Source: Lineus longissimus
Lineage: Eukaryota > Nemertea > Pilidiophora > Heteronemertea > Lineidae
DNA: 64,000 nt
Direction: 5' to 3'
NCBI RefSeq assembly: GCF_910592395.1
Contig: NC_088318.1
Location: 12,278,349-12,342,348, forward strand
A model generated the notes under the pieces. It was given only the letters and a program-made list of their open reading frames with translations. It made no database searches and was not told the DNA's origin. Shown here piece by piece: positions 34,921-46,575 of this stretch. Positions within the stretch are counted from its first letter, which is position 1. Each line of letters begins with the position of its first letter. Position numbers and translations under genes: made by a program.

Positions 34921-35870
34921 GATGTTTCTTGAAAAGGGTATCTGGAAAAGATAAAGTGAAAGCGTATAGTTTTTCGGAGACGTACTGTACGTTGTTCTTG
35001 TGTACTGTTTCTATACATTGATGTTTTATACATGTACCGATACTCCATACATGAATGTGTAGATGCATAAAGTAATACTAATTATAGCAATGACGGCATA
35101 TGTTATTTCATTTATGATAACGATAGTCAATGAGCGGCTGTGTAGTGCGTTACACAGGCCCCAGTCGAACCTGGTTGAACCCTGCACAACTCATTGTAGT
35201 GTAATGATTTTTGTAATGTCTTTTGTATCGTATATGCAATGTAGCGGCGGCGTTGTACGCCTGGTTATGATGTTCTGGACGAATTGGCAACGAGATGTGG
35301 TAATAGCCACTTAAGATACTGTAGGAAGGAGCGACATTCGGGGCAAGGTCAGGGCAACGTTTTTCATTGTTTCTTGGTTCACTTAAGTGGGTTGGAGGAT
35401 TGACTCAATAATGTGGAAGCCTGGATACAGTTTCAGAAAGGTATGCTTGCGTGTCACGATATTGTGTTCAAGAGCTGTGGTGTGTGTACAGTATGGAGTT
35501 TACATGGTTTGTTTAAAACTGATGTTGTACCCTGTTAAATAATTGGTAAGTTTACTACAGGATAGGCCTATCATGGACGGATTGGGCCTATTGTCTGACT
35601 TTTAGGATGGGTGGATGGTTGAATAGTCTTTACATGGATCTATCAGGTGGTTGTGGGGATTGAGTATTAGTTGCATCATACTTTATCTCCCTCCCCCCTA
35701 AGATGCAAGAGGATTTGTGTCCAAGGTGTGTGTGTAGGCACGTGGAGGGCAAAAGCCCGACCTAAGTATGAGCAGACAGTTATGCATGCCTGTATAAATT
35801 GCCCTCCCGTAGTTCGCCACCTCATCTTGTTTTTTACCCAGCCCAGCCCCCCTCAGCCCTGCCCTGTAAC
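34921..35870. other. No gene seen
   Basis: Unique DNA. The overlapping frames near 34841-35314 and 35671-35937 have no recognisable domains. Confidence 0.45.
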
Positions 35871-35996
35871 CAGGAGCGTAGTTAGTGGGGACAGGGGAGC
35901 ACACGCGTTCCAGAAGTCACAAAAAATGTGTTTTTGACCGTGATTTTGTAATTTTGCCCCCCCCCAGCCCCGACCAAATAGCCAGCTACGCCTCTG
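35871..35996. mobile_element. hAT-like MITE
   Basis: A 126-base segment starts CAGGAGCGTAGTTAGTGGGG and ends CAGCTACGCCTCTG. The reverse complement of the end reads CAGAGGCGTAGCTG, so the ends form a TIR of about 14 bases. Ends of the CAGNGGCGTAGC type are, as I recall, common in hAT elements. The pairing extends outward (GTAAC on the left, GTTAC on the right), and I could not define an 8-base target duplication. It is too short to code for a transposase. A C-run of about 9 lies inside. Confidence 0.6.
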
Positions 35997-36206
35997 GGTT
36001 ACAACAGTAGGTCCACAGACCTGGTCACTACCCCCTGGGCCATAGGCCTATTTTCTTCTGCACCATGTGTATTAGCCCTCACTATGTCTTGGCCAGTCTC
36101 CAGCCTGTACCTCGGTATCCTGCATGCTTTATGTGTTTTACCTATGTATTTACATGCGCCTGTAGGTAGATTATAGTACTTCTGTAAAACATACTCAAAT
36201 ATCTTA

Positions 36207-36440
36207 AAGGCCTTTCCCCATTCGTTAGATAATTAAAATTTGTAATTGAATTTGAATATTTCAAATTGTGTTAATACCCACTAAATATAAATTTCAACAT
36301 TGCTGTTGTGGAGACAGATAGACAAATACTATGAATACCAAGTTTTAGCAAATTCTTACGCATAATAACTGCACCACGGCATTGTGTAAAACTGCATTTC
36401 TATTCTCCTGGACCGACAATACAAACAGCGTCCACTTTTA
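36207..36440 (-). repeat. Family B repeat, long copy, minus orientation
   Basis: The reverse complement contains AGAATAGAAATGCAGTTTTA, AATGCCGTGGTGCAGTTATT, TTGCTAAAACTTGGTATTC, GTATTTGTCTATCTGTC, CAGCAATGTTGAAATTTATA and ATTCAATTACAAATTT. With 9310-9580 it gives the fullest view of the family. Confidence 0.8.
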
Positions 36441-36844
36441 AAGTCCAACCACCTGTTCTGTGTGTCTTCAGCTGGGATCTGGGTTCAAACTCCCAGGCCG
36501 GGATGAATCAAAATATTTTTAAATCCACTATCAAGCTATGACTCAGTCAATTCATTGGAAACCGTCCAGTAAATGCCCGGGCCGAGTATATATACAAATA
36601 ATCATGATTTCAATTTGAAATCGAGAATGTACCAATTACTACGTTTAAAATACGAGCAATTTCTATTGACATGATTGAGGTACTGCCTTGAGTAATAAAG
36701 CAATGTTCAATTCAAGTTTGTCCTGGTAATAGCACCAAACAGGTATGTCGCTTTCTCTATTGTGTCATGTTTTATATGTCAACTGTATTGTAAAGGTTTC
36801 TGCAGTTGCCGCTGCTGAAGTGGAAACTGGCATTCAAGGGCTAC

Positions 36845-36990
36845 AAAATTTGAAAATTTCCAATTGCAATAAATTTTAATTTCAACATTGCCGTTGTTTA
36901 GACACATATTCAACTACTACAAATACCAAATTTCATCAAGTTTCATCAAATTTGCATGAATGTCCCGAATGATAATTGCACTTTGGAAGT
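36845..36990 (-). repeat. Family B repeat, truncated, minus orientation
   Basis: The reverse complement gives CAACGGCAATGTTGAAATTA and the preceding TTTGATGAAACTTGATGAAA region, with CAATTATCATTCGGGACATT in place of the usual core. Only the distal half is well preserved. It lies 400 bases from the longer minus copy. Confidence 0.6.
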
Positions 36991-38209
36991 TGGAACAACA
37001 TTTCCAGATTTGTGTCCGGTTTATAATACGCATATATATGAATGAGTTCATTGGAGTTCTTATTCATGTGCATGCGTAACCGGACACAAATTCTGAATTT
37101 TCGTTCCAACTTCTGCAAATCGTGCGCCGTTTCAAAGCTCTCAAAGGAGTATGGGAATTCGAAATATAGATGTAAAGACTGGCTGACCAAGCAGGGAAAC
37201 TTGGCCAGATTCATGAGGCCACTTCACCTTTAAGTCTCTGTGCATCATCAGTAGCAGACGTTGCTACTTTCTGCACTTGGAATTATCGGTTTTCTTCCAA
37301 AGAGCTCCAAGCATTGAGCAGACGATGCAGAATTCGGTAGCAGACGGCAGGGAAATGTCGTCATGGCATGCAATAACCTTGAATCTTGTGCCTTTTCCTG
37401 GCAGTACCAGCACAGTCATCATGAAATTGTAGCATTTTCAGCTCTGATGTCATACGATGCAATAGGTGACTCCCGACGCCACTATTGACTTCACTCGTCG
37501 GCGCTGCTTAGACGAGATGTGCTTTACTTTCATACGCTAAAAATAGAACTGTGCATTTTTAATGGTACGGGCAGACATTGCGTCTGGGTTAGGTGAATCC
37601 TGGTGTAGTTGATTTGTGCGGGATTCCCCATCGCGTCGAGGACTGACTGGACATGTGTGCGTAGTATTTGGTGGAAATTGATACAGATATCGGACAAATT
37701 GATTAATAGATCTCCGAGAGATATTGGCGATGATAAATCTTGGGGGTAGGACGATTCCAAACTCGGCTTGTCGGCCGATTTGATGAATTTGTCTAGGATT
37801 GACAAGCGTTTGTACAAAAGACGGGACGATGGACTGGTGTGTCTGAGGGGAGGCTATTGAGGACAATCAACTCGGTTTCGATTCAATTTTGCCTGTTTTA
37901 TTTTTTCGACTCTATATCACTGTGCATCAGGTGGACTGTAATAAACGACTCGTTTGTTATTTGTGCAGTGGATTCTGGGATAAGCCATCGCCGTGGTTGG
38001 CATTCATGAAAGGGATGACTAGGCTGATGGTTCATTTCACGGTGAGGTCTTTGTCATGTCTCGTTTTTTTATGTGTGTAATCTTTTGTGGTTCGGATGAT
38101 TGGGTGTCTGCGTGTCTTGTGTGAGGTTCATTTTTGAATATCATAGTATTCATTGATCTGTCGGAATGATGATCATCTTTTTCTGATAATGTGGTCAAAC
38201 TACGTTATG
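36991..38209. other. No gene seen
   Basis: Overlapping minus-strand frames at 37530-37866 (95 and 109 codons) have no recognisable domain. No supportable exon. Confidence 0.45.
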
Positions 38210-38335
38210 TGGATCCCTTGCTTAAAGACTCTGCTCTGAGACACTTCACTGTATCGGACTCGTAGGGTCTTTGCTTTGGTTCCTAAATTTGCCCCTCGTA
38301 TCAGAACACCTCCCAGCGTTAAGGACCAACTAATT
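38210..38335 (-). mobile_element. Decayed family A MITE
   Basis: Words GCTTAAAGACTCTGCTCTGA, TTGGTTCCTAAATTTGCCCC, GTATCAGAACACCTCCCAGC and GTTAAGGAC follow family A order in minus orientation. Terminal repeats are lost. Confidence 0.5.
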
Positions 38336-38736
38336 TCTTTTCATCATTCCACATCAGTGTCAAAATAAGGTCATATTAGTAGATTGTATATATATATCAG
38401 CAAGTTTGAACCCTCGTCCAAGATCAAATTTGTGGTCTCATTTTAGTTGGGATTTGAACTGGTCCTAGATTGTTCCTCGATAGACATGTTAATTAGTATG
38501 AGGTGTCTTTCAGTAATGTTGTCCCAAAATTCCAAAGATTTTTTTTTTTAAATCCTTATTCTTTCGTTTCTATGTTCTTTCTGTGTCTTATTAGAGCCAT
38601 GAGTTAATCATTTTAGCAGTATACGCCAGTCACTCAGGCAACCAACAGTGTCAGGAAAAAAATAAGATAAAAAATAATCATATGCTGATCTTGAATATGC
38701 AAATTTTTTATCCGCCATAGACGCGAGCGAATTCAT
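38336..38736. other. No gene seen
   Basis: AT-rich DNA with a T-run near 38540 and a short TA repeat near 38388. No exon or repeat-family copy is recognised. Confidence 0.5.
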
Positions 38737-39255
38737 TTAGACTGGGCGCGAGATCAAGGAGGGATTTTTTCTTAAGAAAATCTTTACGCCGTGTACAGAT
38801 ATTACATTGATGATGTGTGATGCTTGTTTAGAAATCTCGGCAATCGCCTCAATCTGGCGAAGGCTGAGATTGTTTGTGCGATCGCCAGACTTAGAAGTGG
38901 TTGTACTATAGCATAGCTGCCGTAACTTCATAGACGTTTTTTTCGCGATATAGTACGAGCGGTGTCTGCGATAGTAAACGTCTGGCGAATGATCAATGAG
39001 TCGACAGACTGACAAATGGCGACGTTGTTTTGAATATTTGATGGAATTCGAATATGGTATTTCCGGATCTTGCAGCTTAAACAACTGTGGGGCTAATCGT
39101 GAATTGATGAGGTGGCTTTGTGTCGGTTCAGATGCAGTGTGGGAGGGAATCTGTAGATGATTGTGTATCTGGGGAAGGTGGCTATAACATTTGATGAGAT
39201 ATATGGTTGTTTGGAGAGGGGGGGGGGTGACTGTGTGCAGGTGGGGTTTCAACAC
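38737..39255 (-). other. Longest open frame in the window, unassigned (172 codons)
   Basis: From an ATG at 39255, the frame has an H-, T- and P-rich first third (complement of a G- and T-rich repeat-like stretch). It continues into a more protein-like half containing YYRRHRSYYIAKKTSMKL and NNLSLRQIEAIAEISKQ, and ends IFLRKNPSLISRPV. I recognise no domain, signal peptide or membrane segment. By my estimate a chance frame this long is expected about 0.3 times per window of this composition, so it is not evidence of a gene by itself. The second half (38740-39000) is CpG-richer than its surroundings. Confidence 0.15.
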
Positions 39256-39700
39256 TACAGTCGGATGTGGTTGTGAGGTGGGTAGCGGTAATATTTAGGT
39301 AAAAATTTAACACTTGTTGGAGAGCTTTGTGGGAAGGTGTAATATGAAGATTTATATATAACACTTTGTAAGATGAGGGGGTATTCTGCAGGTCAGAATT
39401 TAGCATGTGGTGGAGTATTTAAAGGGAGGGGGTAATATGTTGGTCAAAGTGGTGGAGTTTTGTCTGTGAGTCCTGGGGAGGCAGTATGTAGGCCACATGT
39501 TTGATTTTTTGGGTCTGGATATGGGGGTTATCAGGTGTTACTCTGCCTATCCCTTAGAAGGATGGTTTTGTCAGAAAATTTGGTGGAGTAGGGGTAATAT
39601 GTAAGTGGATATTCAACCACATCAGTATCGGATGTTCCTAGATGTTATTCAGTTGACTTCAACTTTCTACGGCGAACCTTTTGGGGGGGGGGGTGGAAGG
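39200..39700 (+). repeat. G-rich degenerate repeat tract
   Basis: GGGGGTAATATGT, GGGGTAATATGTAAG and similar GGTAATAT or GTGGAGT words recur irregularly, with G-runs near 39217 and 39682. It looks like an old minisatellite. No clean period can be given. Confidence 0.45.
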
Positions 39701-41146
39701 GAGTTGAAATGTTTACTCTAGAAGAGCGCAGCGTTAGGACGTTAATCTTGGCTCCAGGTTCGGGGAGCAAGCCCGCTCCTTCAGTATGAGGAATATAAAA
39801 GCTATAAATCACATTGATGGTGTACCGGCTCACTGGGTTTGGCGCAGTCTCTGTAGCTCAGCTTTCCTCCCACAGTGTTGTATATGGGTGTATGTTATAC
39901 TGCTCCTTCAATCTGAAAGAATTCCAGATATATTTTCTGTGTCCTTGTGCAGAGCACTTGACAGTACTATATACTCCTCTTGCCCAGAGTTTCCATTGAC
40001 ATGTTTGATATTGTTTGATTTGTAGACCCATTCTGATATCTACAATCTTTGAAAAAGTATACTGCACTATTAGGGATTGAATACATGTAAGCGGATATCA
40101 ATATAATCAATTATTAAATAAAGACGTATTGATTTTTTGGCTAGTCTAGCGATTCCCTCGATCCTTGCCAATTCGTTCAAATTTGTTGCTGAAATTTTGG
40201 TCACGAGAAATAGAATATTGTGATTGGAAGCCCTTCTTCACCAAGCCAGGGTGTCTTCATCTTAGCCACCATCGCTTTTGCATCTTATCAAGATGTATTA
40301 CACACCCTACGTTTAAAGGAAGTATAAGACCATGAGGTTCAGGATTGGGTATCTTTTACTGGCCAATCATGTGTAGTAGTGACAAAAGTGAAACGGCTTA
40401 AACAGGGGATTGCCCAAAAAGTTCCCAATACTATTTTTACCTGCCGCCCACTGGACTTTGTACGCAGGGTTGATCAATGAAATCCTTCATAGTTTCACAA
40501 ACTTGGACACCAGCACGGTGTGTTTAGTTTGTCACGAGTTAGATTTTCCAACTACCAGTTCTAAAACTGCATTTATGATGTCGCAGCCAGATGGTAAGTT
40601 GATAAGGGCCAGGGGTCTACTGTTGTTGATATCCTTTTCCTCTGTAGTCATCGTTTTACACCTGTTGATGTAACACTCAAAAGAAGAAACACCGACTTCA
40701 TAATAGGCTGTATAAAATGGTCTGATGACCAAATAACCATGATAGGCTGTATAATTTCGTTCCAAGATCATGAAAATTGTGTCTCTTCAACTTACTTAGT
40801 TATTATGCTCAATATGCACGGCATCCTTCCCGATGTATCTTCCAGCTGCTTACACTATTGATCTTGTTCTTTTTAGAACTTTGCTGGAAATTTGCATGAT
40901 ATTCAGACTGACAGTTACCATTTAGGAAAGTAAAATCAAGCTGTATGCAAATGAAAGAAACTCGCTAATCTCTCGTTTTTGCCAGCTATTTATATTTATA
41001 AGATCTTTTATGTTATGGCACTCCAGTCGATCCTAAAATGAATTCTTTTGACAAACGAAATCAGCCAGATAAAGACTGGATGTAGCTAGCAAAGGGGGCA
41101 CAAATGCCCCCATCAGAAGTAACTTCAAAAACGGGATGTGAGAACA
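39701..41146. other. No gene seen
   Basis: Frames of at most 87 codons. AGATG|GTAAGT near 40593 is donor-like, preceded by an open frame (40410-40592), but no acceptor or homologous domain supports an exon. Confidence 0.4.
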
Positions 41147-41700
41147 GATACCCCCCTAACTCCCTCATACAATAATGACATGGGAGGTCATTTTCATAGC
41201 CACTAGGTCAGACATTGGGATTGTTGGAACATCAATGTCACCAAGAAAAATAAAGGGCAGTGGTATTCCAAATTCCACTCATCCACATTGACACATGGCT
41301 TTTTTTAATGCCACTAGGTCAGAGATGGATTGTTTGGACGTAAGTGTCACCTAGGATACCCCCCTAACTCCCTCATACAATAATGACATGCGAGGTCATT
41401 TTCATTGCCACTAGGTCAGGCATTGGGATTGTTGGGACATCAATGTCACCAAGTAAAAAAAAAGGGCTGTGGTATTCCAAATTCCACTCATCCACATTGA
41501 CACATGGCCTTTTTTAATGCCACTAGGTCAGAGATGGATTGTTCACCAAGGAAAAATTGCCGTGGAATACATAATTCCACACATCCACAATGGCGCAGGG
41601 CCATCTTTATTGTCAATAGGTCAGAGATATGGATTGTTGGGACAATAATCTCGCCTGGAAAAATTGGCAGTGGTACACACAATTCCAAACATCGTCAACC
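41147..41700 (+). repeat. Nested tandem array, 208-base unit of about 104-base halves
   Basis: GATACCCCCCTAACTCCCTC starts at 41147 and 41355 (period 208), and the two units are nearly identical. Inside each, the pattern GCCACTAGGTCAG, GGATTGTT, GTCACC recurs about every 104 bases, and degraded half-units continue to about 41700. Thus an older ~104-base duplication was followed by a recent 208-base duplication. Confidence 0.9.
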
Positions 41701-42260
41701 AACCAAACAACTATGACAAATCTTTCTATTTTCGGTCACTTCATTCCCATGTTAGCAAACTGTGACACAACACAGCGCCTCTTGGTGGCCATTTAATGCA
41801 CTAGAGTCTACATTCACGACAGATCTCCCCGACGGCGTACAATCTTTCTAATTGACATGTCTGGTGACATTATCAAAACTCATTACGAATCTTATAGAGA
41901 TGAAAAAAATCCCCTTGAAGTTTTTACATATTTTGACTTATTACTTCATATTTGCGCTCGTGATCTCCAAACGATTAATTTTCCCACAAAACCCTGTAGC
42001 GATTCAACAGAGCAAGATCATTTCCTAATAATCGAATTACCAAGCAATGCAATTGTGTGTGGCATTTTTTCAACTTTTTTCATCAACACTTTCAATGTGT
42101 GTTGCTAATTTTATCATGTATGCAAGTCAGACAGGACTTAACAAGATAACTTAATTAGTATAGTCTTTTTCAGATTCGTTGGAGGAGTTTATATTAAAGA
42201 TGTGATTTTTTCATCAAAACTTTTGGTTACTGAAGCAGGAAATTGTGTCAGACGATCACC
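41701..42260. other. No gene seen
   Basis: The 83-codon frame 41857-42108 has no recognised domain. GCGCCTCTTGGTGG near 41775 is a weak (13 of 15) CTCF-like match. Confidence 0.45.
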
Positions 42261-42475
42261 AGTTTGTTGATTAGCCGCAGCTGATGTGATAAACCTTTAT
42301 TAATGACTTTGTGATATTGGTCAAGTCACTTTACTTGAGGATGAAATGGTATTTGACAATCTACAGTTTATTGATTAACCCCACCTGATTTGATAAACCG
42401 TTCTTAATGACTAAGTAATCTTTGGCAAGTGACTTTACTTAATCATGAAATGGTATCATTGACAGTCACTGTTAT
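42261..42475 (+). repeat. Two-copy tandem duplication, period 104
   Basis: AGTTTGTTGATTAGCCGCAG at 42261 recurs as AGTTTATTGATTAACCCCAC at 42365. Both continue with CTGATNTGATAAACC, TTAATGACT, AAGTNACTTTACTT and ATGAAATGGTAT. The 104-base period is the same as the half-unit at 41147 but the sequence is unrelated. Confidence 0.85.
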
Positions 42476-45400
42476 TCATGAAATCTACAACACACACAAA
42501 AAAACAGCCACGAAAAAATGGTGGTTGACAGTAATTGTAGAATACGGTACTAATTTAGCAACCTGTAATTGTCTCCTTGAAACTGTTCAGCTGCTGTAGA
42601 ATCTGTGCAGGTGGTTGATGTTTAGCAATGTTTAAGGAGAGAAAAAATTGCTACGTTTTGAGCAGGGATGGTTTCTCTCAATATCGAGTCTGGCTCAAAA
42701 CTAATTCAGGAAATCTGATGTATGGTTGTATTCTGTCAAATCTGTTTTGAAAACAGAAAGAGAATTTTGCTACTTTTTGTTGGGTCTGCCTTTAGAAATT
42801 TGCCTCTGTTGTTAAACACGTTTAAGGGAGAAAGTATTGTGATAATGCTGGGCTTGCACTTCTGTTAATGGGATACCAGCATCCCGCTAGGAAGCGCTGG
42901 CTGTCACTTGGTCAAATTGGGTTATTTCTTACAAATGTCCTAACTTGACTAATAAGTCTTTCTTTCTTTCTTTCCTAACTCTCCATTTCATCAGACAAGT
43001 AAGCTAGCTTTGGACATGTTGGATAAATTTTATTGAATCCTTTTTTCCCAAGGAAACAGTTTTCTACCACTGAACTCATTAATTCTGGCCAGGAAAACAG
43101 TTTGTCTGTTTCATACCATTGAAATCAAAACACTATACTCTAGTTTTACCGATCTAAGACCAGGTACTAAACTCATTTACTCTAAACCGTGAAATTTTTT
43201 TACGCTAAAAGTTTGTGAACTAGTATATACCAGCAGTGAAACTTCATGCGATGGGCAACTATCTAAAAACTATATTTTTATTGGTCCTTTGATAAATGTA
43301 AGCATTTTGGCTATGGTCATTGTCAACCAGTGGCCCTAAATACCATTTGATATCTCCTGAGTCCCTCAAGAGCCTCGGACCCAGACCAGTGACTCAGTTT
43401 TAATTCAGTTCACTGGACAATTTTTAATGCTTTTGATCTAAGTGTCCCTGATGTTTTTAAAATATTTTACAATATGTATATGGCTACAAATTATTTGTAT
43501 GTTCTAAACTTTTAACCTTTGTTTAATGGAAAGGGTAATATAATTACGTTACCATTGTAAATGCAACATATGTCAGCCATACTTTGACATCAGCATCTCC
43601 TTTCTCTATGGTCTTGAGCAGCCGTGCTCAGTACATCTCACCATACACTTGTCGACTCGTCATCTTGCGTCACCATGTCCATCCATCTCATCCTGCATCA
43701 GTCAGACCCATGACCTCTTCAATATCAATCTGATATTGAGAAAAAAAACTACACCACTGGTCTACTTGCTTTAATAGAAGTCTGAACCCAAATCCCTACA
43801 GTTGAATTATTTACAAAGTTCGGCTGATTAGTTCAATGCACTGAAAGAGACTTAACTTGTAAAAGATGATGGCTGCCAGACGACCCATAAAAAATAACTG
43901 ACTGGAAAAAGGGTCCCAAAAGACAAAAATCAATCAATTTGACAGATATAATGAACGCTTTATGTTTTAGTAAGAGTAGTTAAAACAATTTTACAAGCTT
44001 AATAGTTGAATTTCAAAAAGTTGTCCATATCATTTTTCTGCTTCATGTAAGCTATTGTATGTATCAAGTAACAAATTGATGGTTGGACTTTTTAAGCTGG
44101 CCCCTTATGACCACGTATCGCTATAAATATGTTGCTGATCTTTTTGAGCCGGTGCGCGGGATGTCTACTTTGCATATAGATAGTCCTACGAGGGTAGTTA
44201 CGAGCAGCCGGCGATGCTTCAGCTGCTTTTAACGTTGAGCTCGTATGTATTTCGTGGACTATTTTTCAAATTGAAAAAATGGCACAGGGGAGAGAGAATG
44301 ATATGTTTGTCTGGCTCATCAAGTTAATTAGGTGCTGGCACTACATGTAGTTGATTAGGTGCATATATATAATCCTGTTCAATGTTGAATGGTGTAAGGA
44401 AGGATGTGTGTCCCTGAAGTTTTTACAATTATGAACAACAAAATTTCTTAGCCTAATTAGCATAAGAAGGGAAAGTCCTTGCCAGCATGAAGCCATGCGT
44501 AGGCAATGGCAGCCACTATTTCAAGCAGGGTCAAAATGACATCATCAATAACTTTAGTTTTGGTCAAGTGCAAGGGAGATGAATTTGTTGCTGAAGTTTT
44601 TGTGAGATTTCTATTGAAACTTCTCACAGAGTTTGAAATTGTCAACAAAGCACAAACCAATCAGATACTAAAAACTATTAAAATTGGTCTTTGAATTTCA
44701 AAAGTGTTATTTTGCTGGCAATAAATCCGACTGATGCTTTGGAGCTGTTTGATCGGTTAATCTGGCGTTGAACGTGACAAGAAGTGAAATATCGGAACAC
44801 AATAGGGAATCGGTATTAAGTAGTCAATATTGGTAAACATGTCTCTGAGGTGATGAAATCGTGCGTGGGCCACTTTTGCTTCCGTCAAAATTTGTTTGAG
44901 CGTTCAATCAGGTGGCTTGGCTAAATGAGAGATCTGTTCTATGATTGTCTGTTCTTCTACACTGATCCGCTTCCTTCTGACCTCGAGTGATCCACTTTAC
45001 TGCATAATGCTGATGATGTTTGACAAATCCAGTTGCTACACTGGCCATAATGAATTTGAACAGGCAAGACTCAAAGCTCATAAAGCTTATTATATTTGGG
45101 GGAGTTTTGTCATTTTGACTGAAATTGTAAGTCTGGTAGACAAATGGGATTGGATACAATGGGCAAAATAGTTTACAACATTTTCTAGTTTTACCGATCT
45201 CAGACTGGTTGTTCATGCAAAATAACTTCGGCCAAAGTGCTGTGTGGAATGATATGAATCAGGAAACTAATCTTGTTGGAAAAGTCTGATGTCCTCCTCT
45301 GACATTTGCTCATCAGATTCAGAGCGATCAGTCAGCATATTGAAGATAAATTCCTTCAAGAATCTAGTCCACTATATAGTAGTGTCCCTGACCCACTTAG

Positions 45401-46142
45401 CTCAAGTCTCCTCGGAGGCCTCAGTGACATAAATCAAATCGTGAGGTTCACAAAATGCTATGAATTTAATTTCATATTTATCTGTCCGATCATCAGTCAT
45501 GTAATGGCAGACTTCCGTGAAATGTTGTGTACTATTGCTTGCCTAAGTCATTGGTAAAGTCAGGTAGACGTATGACTTTTAATGAGGGGGGAAAGGGGGA
45601 ACCTGTTTAGAGGACTGAGGTAGCCCCTCCCCCCTCATACATGTCATAAATTGTCATATACTTCTCAAATGATGGGACCTAAGGGTCCAGCCCCGAAATA
45701 GACCTTTTCCCCTTGTATATCAAGGAAAGATGATGGTGGAGGATGACTTGCTGGAGTGTACTTTAGGAAAAGTGCTGCTATTTTTACCAAGCAGACTTAA
45801 AACCGACCTGAGGTCATTGCACTTCGACCTAAACAGTGTTACTTGTGCATTTTGCACTGCAGAATGTACATCTAATTTGGCCAGCCTGGCATGAAATGAA
45901 GTACTATTCCATGACTTAGGTTAATTACCAATCCATTATCTCGCAGACAGTCACATGACCTGTTAACGAGCATCCCGCTACTATGCATTTATACTCAGTT
46001 AATTGCTGTGTTGGAAATTATCTGTTTTGGTGTAGAATTTGTAATGATTTGCCGGGCACCTAGCTTGCCCTCCCAAGGTTACCATTTCATTAAAAATGTC
46101 TGTCATCTACTGTCATCGACTTTTTATTGACCATTTTTCATT
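42476..46142. other. No gene seen
   Basis: Over 3.6 kb without supportable genes. A 28-base word beginning CTAGTTTTACCGATCT occurs at 43141 and again near 45185. TCAATATCA/TGATATTGA forms a 9-base inverted pair at 43719-43739. The 44110-44260 part is unique and CpG-richer and contains TTTGCATA, so it may be regulatory, but this is speculative. Frames of 60-102 codons are unassigned. Confidence 0.45.
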
Positions 46143-46575
46143 GGGTTGATTTCTAGGTTATTCAACATGTTCAAGAGTGGATTTCCAGGTTATCCAAGGG
46201 TGGGTAGAATCGATTTTCAGACTCTCTGAGGGTGTGTTTACATCCCTGAGTTCCAGGTTCTCTGGGGCAATATTTACATAGACATGATAGAGTTGATATC
46301 CAGGTTCTCTAAGGCTGTGTTTACATAGAGTTGATTTCCAGGTTCTCTGAGGCCATGTTTACATAGACATGATAGAGTTGATATACAGGTTCTCTAAGGC
46401 TGTGTTTACATAGAGTTGATTTCCAGGTTCTCTGAGGCTATGTTTACATAGACATGATAGAGTTTATATCCAGGTTCTCTAAGGCTGTGTTTACATAGAG
46501 TTGATTTCCAGGTTCTCTGAGGCTATGTTTACATAGACATGATAGAGTTGATATCCAGGTTCTCTGAGGTTGTGT
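46143..46575 (+). repeat. 85-base minisatellite with 38 + 47 base substructure
   Basis: Units begin AGAGTTGATATCCAGG at 46289, 46374, 46459 and 46544, exactly 85 bases apart. Each contains a 38-base half (ending GGCTGTGTTTACAT) and a related 47-base half (ending with an extra AGACATGAT). Three full units are nearly identical. A degenerate leader from about 46143 carries older halves with CCAGGTTATC and GGTGTGTTTACAT. No spacer diversity, so not CRISPR. Confidence 0.93.

Noticed and set aside
36470-36510. T-arm-like GGGTTCAAACTCCC
   Set aside because: The loop is one base too long and no D arm, anticodon arm or acceptor stem is found.
46143-46575. CRISPR-like regular repeats
   Set aside because: Units are 85 bases, contiguous and without unique spacers; the host is a eukaryote. 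This is a minisatellite.
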